DNA from: a virus
Strand: one strand, 5' to 3'
DNA: 23,568 bases
Virus record (IMG/VR): IMGVR_UViG_3300029309_000356
Location: 1 to 23,568 of that record
In this document: positions 6,264-12,524 of the stretch, one piece after another
Layout: each line of letters opens with the position of its first letter
How positions within the stretch are numbered: the first letter of the stretch is position 1
The notes under the pieces: model-generated
Seen by the model: the letters and a program-made list of their open reading frames with translations, nothing else
Databases searched by the model: none
What the model was told of the DNA's origin: nothing
Made by a program: the position numbers and the translations under genes

Positions 6264-6884
6264 GTGAGTTTCGTATCAAAAATAACGATGGATGATGCCA
6301 AAGTAAAATTTGGTAGTCTTTCACTTAATAATCAATATCAAGTGCATTTTGCTGGTTTGAACGGTGAGGTAATACAATTTCTGAGAGTTGATAAAAGAAT
6401 TGATAATGTTCAGGATTTTATTAGTCGTGAAACTGGTATACTTTGTAGTGATGCATCATTACCTGCGAGTGCCTATGCCACAGCAGAGGTGAAAGATAAT
6501 TTTATGGGTGTTCCACAGGAATTTGTGCACTCAAGATTATATACTGATATTGATTTTACCTTTTATGTCGATAAAGATTATACAGTTTTGAATATATTTG
6601 AAGGATGGATGGACTATATCTCTAGTGGTGCTTCTGGTGAGGTAAGAGATTTTCAAAAACCATTTTATCGTAGAATGAGATATCCTGATACTTATAAGTG
6701 TGATACCATGTTTATTACTAAATTTGAAAAGAATCAAAAAAGACTTTTGAGATATCAATTTATCAATGCATTTCCTAAAGCAATTACTCCAATGCCTGTT
6801 ACTTACGGACAGGCTGACTTACTCAGAGTGACTGTAAGTTTCAACTATGACAGGTATATTGTTGCAAACAAAGTAAATCCATGA
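6264..6884 (+). CDS. Tail-tube-like protein (gp19/gp54 superfamily)
   Basis: The 206-aa protein starts at GTG 6264, with AGG 8 nt upstream; an ATG at 6288 is an alternative. Its pattern is that of a tail-tube domain: LNNQYQVHFAGL, a segment with CSDASLPAS (as in the lead-in to the gp19 loop), a beta strand IDFTFYVDKDYTVLNIFEGWMDYI and a C-terminal pair RYQFINAFPKAIT with LLRVTVSFNYDRY. T4 gp19 (163 aa) forms the tube and gp54 (320 aa) initiates it; the length here lies between them. As it neighbours gp48, gp53 and gp26, a tube-initiator or hub-associated tube role is more likely than the main tube, which is inference. Confidence 0.65.
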   Translation: MSFVSKITMDDAKVKFGSLSLNNQYQVHFAGLNGEVIQFLRVDKRIDNVQDFISRETGILCSDASLPASAYATAEVKDNFMGVPQEFVHSRLYTDIDFTFYVDKDYTVLNIFEGWMDYISSGASGEVRDFQKPFYRRMRYPDTYKCDTMFITKFEKNQKRLLRYQFINAFPKAITPMPVTYGQADLLRVTVSFNYDRYIVANKVNP

Positions 6885-6891
6885 TATACTG

Positions 6892-6898
6892 CTAAATA
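6892..6898 (+). promoter_or_regulatory. Candidate late promoter upstream of gp26
   Basis: CTAAATA followed by AACATAC sits in the 35-bp gap after the tube-like gene and 21 bp before the gp26 ATG. A start point near 6905 would give a leader of about 15 nt. The motif is identical to the minus-strand cores at 5454-5460 and 6256-6262. Confidence 0.6.
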
Positions 6899-6919
6899 AA
6901 CATACTGAATCAGATAATT

Positions 6920-7642
6920 ATGCCATTACCCAAGATTAATACTCCAACGTATGAATTGACATTACCATCAAATAGTAAGAAAATTAAGTATCGTCCCTTC
7001 CTTGTCCGTGAAGAAAAGATACTAATTTTAGCACTTGAATCTCAGGACATGAAACAAATATCAAGTTCGATTGTTGAGATCATGGCTGATTGTATTCTTA
7101 CAAAGGGAGTTGATATAAACAAACTACCTAGTTTTGATATTGAATATTTGTTCTTAAATATACGTGCAAAATCAGTTGGAGAGACAGTTGAAGTTGTCGT
7201 GACTTGTCCTGATGACGGGGAGACAACAGTTGATACAGAGATAAGTATTGACTCAATTAAAGTCAAGAAAACAAAAGGACATAAGAATATTGTCAAACTT
7301 GATGATAAGTATTCAATGAAACTTAAATATCCTTCGATGCAACAATTTATTGATGCAAACTTTGATGCAGGTGAAGAGGGTAGTCAGGTTGCTCAATCAT
7401 TGAACATGCTTTCAACTTGTATTGATATGATATATGATGAGGAAGAAAGTTGGGATGCAAGTGATAGTACACCTGATGAGTTGAATGAATTTGTTGAACA
7501 ATTGAATACTAAACAGTTTAAAGATGTTGAAAATTTCTTTAACACTATGCCTAAGTTGGAACATAAAGTTAAAGTTAAAAATCCAAAAACAGGAGTTGAA
7601 AGTGATGTTGTACTGGAGGGACTAGCAAGTTTTTTCAGTTAG
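6920..7642 (+). CDS. 26: gp26-like baseplate hub / tail assembly chaperone
   Basis: The 240-aa protein is the size of T4 gp26 (208 aa) plus an acidic insertion. It matches in YELTLPSNSKKIKYRPFLVREEKILILALES, DINKLPSFDIEYLFLNIRAKSVGE and VTCPDDG. The C-terminal half (residues 150-215) is acidic and helical. T4 gp26 is needed for hub assembly. Position matters here: it is followed by a 57-aa ORF and then the tape-measure gene, the slot that lambda-like phages use for the G/GT chaperones. The last codons (AGT TTT TTC AGT TAG) contain a slippery heptamer and an upstream GGAGGG, so a fraction of ribosomes may extend it to 299 aa. Confidence 0.85.
   Translation: MPLPKINTPTYELTLPSNSKKIKYRPFLVREEKILILALESQDMKQISSSIVEIMADCILTKGVDINKLPSFDIEYLFLNIRAKSVGETVEVVVTCPDDGETTVDTEISIDSIKVKKTKGHKNIVKLDDKYSMKLKYPSMQQFIDANFDAGEEGSQVAQSLNMLSTCIDMIYDEEESWDASDSTPDELNEFVEQLNTKQFKDVENFFNTMPKLEHKVKVKNPKTGVESDVVLEGLASFFS
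7615..7642 (+). promoter_or_regulatory. Candidate programmed -1 frameshift cassette at the end of gp26
   Basis: T TTT TTC (7630-7636) is in the correct zero frame (AGT TTT TTC AGT TAG). The gp26 stop follows 3 nt later at 7640-7642. A Shine-Dalgarno-like GGAGGG (7615-7620) ends 9 nt before the heptamer, close to the spacing that stimulates -1 slipping in bacterial dnaX. The -1 frame is open from 7606 through the 57-aa ORF to 7818. A small inverted repeat GACTC/GAGTC (7656-7667) lies downstream. The product would be 239 gp26 residues plus 60. Confidence 0.65.
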
Positions 7643-7644
7643 GT

Positions 7645-7818
7645 ATGGCTCACACGACTCTTGAGTCATACTATAAGGTAAACTTTGCCTTGATGCAACA
7701 CCATAAATATTCATTAACAGAGATTGAAAACATGATGCCTTGGGAACGAGATGTGTACGTTACCCTGTTGAAACAATATATTGAAGAGGAAAACATTAAA
7801 GCACAACAAAGTGGCTAA
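7645..7818 (+). CDS. 57-aa ORF, candidate T-like extension of the tail chaperone
   Basis: The ORF runs from ATG 7645, 3 bp after the gp26 stop, to TAA 7816-7818. It could also be read as a -1 extension of gp26. The peptide has a helix (LESYYKVNFALMQHHKYSL), the motif TEIENMMPWERDVYVTLL and a charged end (KQYIEEEN). An aromatic-led helix, then an E-x-x-P-W-E/D motif and another helix, is a pattern seen in the T parts of G/GT chaperones, where T recruits the tape measure protein. T4 has gp51 beside gp26, but gp51 is much longer (about 249 aa). No good ribosome site lies at normal spacing from the ATG: GGAGGG is 24 nt away. The tape-measure start overlaps its 3' end. Confidence 0.8.
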   Translation: MAHTTLESYYKVNFALMQHHKYSLTEIENMMPWERDVYVTLLKQYIEEENIKAQQSG

Positions 7819-9352
7819 ATTACCAAAACTAGAACAGGAATATACAGGAGTTAATCCAGATACGGGTGAATACATGTCACCTGCTGAGAGGAAGGTAGCA
7901 TTTGCAAAAAGAACTGGTAAAGATGTAAGAAAGATGCCAAAGATGTCATCTACTACTGTGGGTGGTGCTTTTGGTGGAATGAAGGGTGGTGCATTAGTTA
8001 AACAAGATAGATTATTTAAAGTTGAACAAGAGATAGGAGAGGCAAACAAATCATTAGTAGAAATAAGATCAATATTGGAGAAAGATTTTGAAAGAAAAAT
8101 ACAACAAGATAAAGATGAGATTGCAGATTTACAAACATTAGATAGTAAAGAAAAATTTAAACGTAAAGAAAAAAGTGTAGAAAATAAAAATTTAGGAGAT
8201 AAGATTAAAAATCAGGCAGAAAAAGGATTAAAACCATTCAAGTCAATGACAGATAAGTTAATTGAACTTGCGACATTCCTGACAGCTGGTTTTCTTGGTA
8301 ATGCTGCATTTGAATTTTTAAAAGATCCTGCTGTGCGTGATGCATGGAAGAGTATTACAAAATTCATGATCAAACAGTTGGGATGGATTGGTAAGACTAT
8401 TGGTTCATTTATTGGTTTATTCTCATTTAAAAATCTTTTTAAATTATTTAAGAAAGCAGCAAAATTTGCACTAAACCTGCCTAAAAAAATATTTAACTTC
8501 GTTAAGAGTTTATTTAAGATACCAAAGAAGATAGGTCGTCTTTTTAAAAAGATTGGTATCAAAGTACAAAAGGTTGCAAAGAAAGTCAAGAATCTTGCTA
8601 AGACAATAGCTGGTATAATCAAGAAGGTTACAAATTTCCTAAAAGGTGGAGTTGGAAAAGTTTTAGGATTTGGTAAGAATTTACTTAAAAAAGGAAAAAA
8701 TGTAGTTAAATCATCTACTGCAATTGTTAAAAGTGGAGTAAAAAATCTTGGTAAAACAGGTGCTAAAACTGGTGTTAAAACTGCTACGAAGGCGGCTGGT
8801 AAAGGTGCTGGTAAATCTGTATTAAAGAAAATACCCTTTGTTGGTCTTGGACTTGGTGCAGCATTTGCTGTTGATAGATTAAGAAAAGGTGATTGGGCAG
8901 GTGCATTAATGGAACTTGGATCAGGTGCAGCATCCATGATTCCGGGTGTGGGAACAGCTGTATCTGCTGGTATAGATATCGCTCTGATCGCAAAGGATAT
9001 TGGTGATGCGAAGAAGAAACGAGCAGAAGGTGGAGAAGTTACACCTGCTAAAACTGGTAGAGGTGTAACCAAAGGTCAAAGATTGATCGTTGGTGAGAAA
9101 GGCCCAGAGATTCTGGAAGCACCATTTACTGGTACAGTGAAACATAATACAGAAACCATGAATACCCTCAAAGGTGAAGGTGGGGATGGAGTTGTAGTAG
9201 TCACAGAAAATTTACCACCAATTATGTCAAAACCACTAGAAGTGGGTCAAGATGCAGGTGAGGTGGCAAATCCCTCTGATTTCATAGCATCTATGAATAA
9301 AATGAATGATTATATGAAAACCACACCTGAAGTTCTAGGTATGACATTATGA
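7811..9352 (+). CDS. Tape-measure-like tail protein 1
   Basis: The frame extends to a TTG at 7781, but the GTG at 7811 (MAKLPKLEQEYTG) overlaps the preceding ORF by only 8 bp and is preferred; it gives 513 aa. Order of features: a charged coiled-coil part (residues 50-135), a hydrophobic helix (LIELATFLTAGFLGNAAFEF, about 145-170), a Lys-rich amphipathic stretch of nearly 100 residues (206-301), then an Ala/Gly-rich segment and a hydrophobic stretch (FVGLGLGAAFAV to SMIPGVGTAVSAGIDIALIA, about 341-395). The C-terminal LIVGEKGPEILEAPFTG motif is common in tape-measure proteins. Position after the chaperone pair supports this. T4 gp29 (590 aa) is the positional equivalent, but direct homology is not clear by eye. 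Confidence 0.75.
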   Translation: MAKLPKLEQEYTGVNPDTGEYMSPAERKVAFAKRTGKDVRKMPKMSSTTVGGAFGGMKGGALVKQDRLFKVEQEIGEANKSLVEIRSILEKDFERKIQQDKDEIADLQTLDSKEKFKRKEKSVENKNLGDKIKNQAEKGLKPFKSMTDKLIELATFLTAGFLGNAAFEFLKDPAVRDAWKSITKFMIKQLGWIGKTIGSFIGLFSFKNLFKLFKKAAKFALNLPKKIFNFVKSLFKIPKKIGRLFKKIGIKVQKVAKKVKNLAKTIAGIIKKVTNFLKGGVGKVLGFGKNLLKKGKNVVKSSTAIVKSGVKNLGKTGAKTGVKTATKAAGKGAGKSVLKKIPFVGLGLGAAFAVDRLRKGDWAGALMELGSGAASMIPGVGTAVSAGIDIALIAKDIGDAKKKRAEGGEVTPAKTGRGVTKGQRLIVGEKGPEILEAPFTGTVKHNTETMNTLKGEGGDGVVVVTENLPPIMSKPLEVGQDAGEVANPSDFIASMNKMNDYMKTTPEVLGMTL

Positions 9353-10413
9353 GTGCAATAGTAAAAAGTTCTGGTAAAGAAACCGGAAAATTAAAATTAA
9401 ACGTAACTAATATTAAAAGCACTTTATTAAAGGGCTCAAAGACTACTGCTAACTTAGCAAACATTAAAGAAAAATCTATATTTAAAAAGAAAGAAGCAGA
9501 GAAGATAAGGGCAGAAGAACAATCATTAGAATTACAAAAACCAAAGAAAAAAATTAAACCAGAGTCATCACCGATTCAAGGTGGAAGTATACTTGATAAA
9601 TTAATCGAAGCAGGTATCTTAATATTGGGAGGATTCTTTGCAAATGCCATACCTGAATTAATTAAGGCACTTAAAGAACCTTTCCAAAAAGCGATGGAAT
9701 TTTTAAGAGGAATATATGATGGATTGAAAGGTATATTTGATTTTATAATGGGAGGTGGTGCCGAAGAGGGAGATATAGAAACCAAAAAAGGAGAGGTGAA
9801 CGCTCAACTTAAATTATTTGAGACAGATAGAGATGAAATTGAAAGTTTGGCAGAGTCTGGTAATGCTGAATATGATGAAGTTGAATCTGGTATTAATTCT
9901 CTTGATGAAAAAGAATTAGAAGATGTATCAGATGAGGATGCAGAGTTAGACGATAGTGATCTTGAAAAAGATGATTCACCTGATGCTGAGTTTGAACCAA
10001 AAGATCAGGAAGATCCATCTAACTTAACACCCGTAGAAGAGAATCAAGTAGAGCAAGAAGTAGAGCCACCAACAACCGAAGATACAAAAGAGGCAGTTGT
10101 TGAAGGGATGAAAAAAGATCCCGAAGTTCAAAAGTTAGCAGAGGGTGGTAAGTCAAAACAAGGTGCAGCAAATGACACAACAAATATTAAAGATAGTATT
10201 CCAACACTGCTCAGTCCGGGTGAATATGTTTTAAGTGCGAAGATTGCAAAGGCAATCGGTTATGATGTACTAGATGGTATTAATGGTATTGGGCCAGGAT
10301 CTGGAACTCAGCAAAAGTTCAAGGAGATTTCCATGTTAAATAAAGGTAAGAAGAATGGTAAAACTGTAATTGTTAAACAAACACAAGTCGTTCAAACACC
10401 TATTCCAGTATAA
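9349..10413 (+). CDS. Tape-measure-like tail protein 2
   Basis: The ATG overlaps the previous stop (ATGA). The 354-aa protein has a basic N-terminus and then a hydrophobic segment, ILDKLIEAGILILGGFFANAIPELIKAL (residues about 81-108), resembling the LIELATFLTAGFLGNAAFEFL segment of the preceding protein. A very acidic, coiled middle follows (EDVSDEDAELDDSDLEKDD, about 190-250). Its C-terminus carries SIPTLLSPGEYVLSAKIAKAIG, the LxPGEYVLS signature common at the ends of tape-measure proteins. It may be a shorter paralog or a split part of one tape-measure system, possibly located at the baseplate. No T4 homolog is evident. The stop overlaps the gp27-like ATG (TAATG). Confidence 0.65.
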   Translation: MSAIVKSSGKETGKLKLNVTNIKSTLLKGSKTTANLANIKEKSIFKKKEAEKIRAEEQSLELQKPKKKIKPESSPIQGGSILDKLIEAGILILGGFFANAIPELIKALKEPFQKAMEFLRGIYDGLKGIFDFIMGGGAEEGDIETKKGEVNAQLKLFETDRDEIESLAESGNAEYDEVESGINSLDEKELEDVSDEDAELDDSDLEKDDSPDAEFEPKDQEDPSNLTPVEENQVEQEVEPPTTEDTKEAVVEGMKKDPEVQKLAEGGKSKQGAANDTTNIKDSIPTLLSPGEYVLSAKIAKAIGYDVLDGINGIGPGSGTQQKFKEISMLNKGKKNGKTVIVKQTQVVQTPIPV

Positions 10414-11684
10414 TGGCAGCATCAGCATCAGGCCCATCAAAATATAATACAATCGAGATTACTAAAGAAGGTAAGGAACCAGTTGAATTAAATGCTGGTT
10501 GTATATCAGTGGATTACTATGAAAGTTTATATTCACCTGTTGTGACTGCTTCTATTGTGTACATAGATGCTGGTGGTAATGTTGAAAATGATAAGGGAAA
10601 GTTAACAACAGTCAAAGAGGCATTGCCTATTGAGGGTTTAGAAGAAGTAAAAGTAAAAATAACCACTAAAACTGGTGAGTTAGATTTTACAAAAGAGGAT
10701 AATATTTTTAAAGTTAATCGAGCTCCTGTCATAACAAAAGAAGCAAACCGTGAGGTTGTTTTACTTGACTTGGTTAATAAAAAAGAAAAACAGAATGATG
10801 ATACTGCGATATTTGATAAATATCGAGGAAAAATTAGTGATACTGTCAAAAAAATATTAAAAGAAAAATTAGAATTATCTAATGATAAAGTAGAGGTTGA
10901 TGATACACAAAATAATTATAATTTTGTGGGTAGAGGTAGAGGTGCTTTAAATATTGTACGAGATTTGTGTAGAAGGTCAGTTCCTGTAAATGGTGATGCT
11001 GGTTACTTTTTCTATCAAACAAAAAGTAAATTTAAGTATAAAGCAATTGATGAATTAATTAAACAAGATCCATTTGAAGAACCTTATGTTTACACAGGTG
11101 CTTTGAGATCAGATATGGAAACAAAAACTGATAGTAATGATTTTAAAATAATGATGGAACCTCAATTTTTAAAAGATAATGATATAACAAAGGCATTAAA
11201 ATCAGGTACATATCGTAGTCGTAATGTATTTTTTAATCCATATACATTTGAACATCAAGAAATTACTTATGATATCACAAAAGATGGTGTAAAGGAAACA
11301 CTTGGTAAACCTCCTAAATTTGCAGAAGATGTAAAAGGATTTACAAAAACAAATCATCACATCTTAGATATTGGTAGTCTTGATGATGAACCATCAGTTG
11401 AGGTAAATAATGATCCTCGTGAATGGCAAGCCAAATCTGTTATGAGATATAATCTCTTACATACTCAAATGCTGAGAATACAAGTGCCATGTAATGTTGA
11501 GTTAGAGGCTGGAGGAATAATTGAGGTTGAGTTGGAATCACCAAGTGATCCAAAAGACCCCGATAAATTTGATGAAACTCAAAGTGGTAAATATATAATT
11601 TTACATCTATGTCATCATTTTGATAGTGATAGGTCGATCACATCATTGACATTAGTAAGAGATACATACGGTAGACGCAGGTAA
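10413..11684 (+). CDS. 27: gp27-like baseplate hub protein
   Basis: The 423-aa protein is near the 391 aa of T4 gp27. It has hub-fold features: an N-terminal beta-rich domain (YNTIEITKEGKEPVELNAG, VTASIVYIDAGGN), a helical insertion (ISDTVKKILKEKLEL), a second barrel with YNFVGRGRGALNIVRDLCRRS and GYFFYQTKSKFKY, and a C-terminal segment with YNLLHTQMLRIQVPCN and ending SGKYIILHLCHHFDSD...SLTLVRDTYG. The LrVpgN-like strand and closing LTLVRDTYG are typical of gp27/gpD hub proteins, which form the trimeric torus holding the gp5 spike. Its downstream neighbour is the gp5-like OB protein, matching the physical complex. Confidence 0.82.
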   Translation: MAASASGPSKYNTIEITKEGKEPVELNAGCISVDYYESLYSPVVTASIVYIDAGGNVENDKGKLTTVKEALPIEGLEEVKVKITTKTGELDFTKEDNIFKVNRAPVITKEANREVVLLDLVNKKEKQNDDTAIFDKYRGKISDTVKKILKEKLELSNDKVEVDDTQNNYNFVGRGRGALNIVRDLCRRSVPVNGDAGYFFYQTKSKFKYKAIDELIKQDPFEEPYVYTGALRSDMETKTDSNDFKIMMEPQFLKDNDITKALKSGTYRSRNVFFNPYTFEHQEITYDITKDGVKETLGKPPKFAEDVKGFTKTNHHILDIGSLDDEPSVEVNNDPREWQAKSVMRYNLLHTQMLRIQVPCNVELEAGGIIEVELESPSDPKDPDKFDETQSGKYIILHLCHHFDSDRSITSLTLVRDTYGRRR

Positions 11685-11686
11685 TT

Positions 11687-12514
11687 ATGACAGACGATAT
11701 AACACAACCAAGTTTTTTTAAGGGTGGTGCACAATTTTGGATAGGACAGGTCGTATCTACTAAAGCACAAAAACTTCAAATTGCTGGACATAATAAAGCA
11801 TGGGGATGGAGATATAAAGTTCGCATCTTTGGTGATACATCAGAGGCAGATAATATTCAAGATAAAGATGTGCATAGTGCATTAGTCATGTATGGTGTTA
11901 CAGATGGAACAGGATTTGGTGGTCGGGCAAAAACATGTAAGATAACTCAGAGGGATATTGTATTTGGTGTTTTCATGGCTCCTGATCAAAACTTTCCTGT
12001 GATTATGGGATTGCTTGCACCCACAGGTGGTAAGAAAAAACTTGAAGGAAAGTATGGAAATAAAGGTGATGGATATACAAAAGATTTGAAAAAAAATTCT
12101 CAAGTGGATAGCAGTGGCACAAATGATCAAGGTGGAACTAACGTAGCTAAAGTCAATGCTGACGAGGAGAACAACACTGGAAGTGGAAAGGGTAAAGAAG
12201 TAAACGAAGAAAAGATTAAACAACAACTAGGAGTTGATCCTAATTCTCAGGAGGTTAATGCTAAACCTGATCCTAATGGTTTAAAAAAATTTGATTTTAC
12301 CGGATTCAATCAGGATGATATTAAGGGAATGGTTCAAGAAACTGAAAACTTTGCAAATAATATGAAGGATGATGTGATTAAATTGGGTGATAAACTCAAA
12401 GAAGAAGCACCATTCGATGAATTAAAAAATACTGCTGAGAGACTTACACCTGAACTCAAGAATATTGCAGAGAGTTTTGGTGCTGATGTCGCAGGTGGTT
12501 TTGAATTTTTCTAA
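11687..12514 (+). CDS. 5: gp5-like baseplate spike OB-fold protein, no lysozyme domain
   Basis: The 275-aa protein opens with an OB-fold typical of gp5/VgrG proteins: AQFWIGQVVSTK, AWGWRYKVRIFGDTSEADN, HSALVMYGVTDGTGFGGRAK and FGVFMAPDQNFPVIMGLL (residues about 16-110). The rest is Gly/Asn/Lys-rich linker followed by helices (about 205-270). T4 gp5 has 575 aa with an OB domain, a lysozyme and a beta-helix. Here neither lysozyme motifs nor beta-helix repeats are visible, although a separate beta-helix-like gene lies at 14681. It follows the gp27-like gene by 2 bp, with an AGG ribosome site inside that gene. It probably joins hub to spike. Confidence 0.78.
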   Translation: MTDDITQPSFFKGGAQFWIGQVVSTKAQKLQIAGHNKAWGWRYKVRIFGDTSEADNIQDKDVHSALVMYGVTDGTGFGGRAKTCKITQRDIVFGVFMAPDQNFPVIMGLLAPTGGKKKLEGKYGNKGDGYTKDLKKNSQVDSSGTNDQGGTNVAKVNADEENNTGSGKGKEVNEEKIKQQLGVDPNSQEVNAKPDPNGLKKFDFTGFNQDDIKGMVQETENFANNMKDDVIKLGDKLKEEAPFDELKNTAERLTPELKNIAESFGADVAGGFEFF

Positions 12515-12524
12515 TAAATAAAGT

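Noticed and set aside
7702-7709. CATAAATA inside the 57-aa ORF
   Set aside because: It could in principle serve the tape-measure gene, but it is about 100 nt upstream and within conserved coding sequence. Such octamers recur by chance inside AT-rich genes, for example GATAAATA near 10815.
7781-7783. TTG start for the tape-measure gene
   Set aside because: It gives a 38-bp overlap and has no ribosome site. The GTG at 7811 makes a short 8-bp overlap typical of this operon. The choice is not certain.
8212-9072. 286-aa open frame on the minus strand
   Set aside because: It is the antisense shadow of the Lys/Gly-rich tape-measure gene, whose codon bias removes antisense stops. Composition is Pro/Phe/Leu-rich with no domain and no ribosome site.
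10406-10413. TATAAT at the tape-measure 2 / gp27 junction
   Set aside because: It is made by the stop-start overlap (TATAATG), has no -35 box and would start transcription inside gp27.
12513-12520. AATAAATA before the 718-aa gene
   Set aside because: A start point about 7 nt downstream would fall at or after the ATG at 12525, leaving no leader. It is probably chance in the stop-codon spacer.
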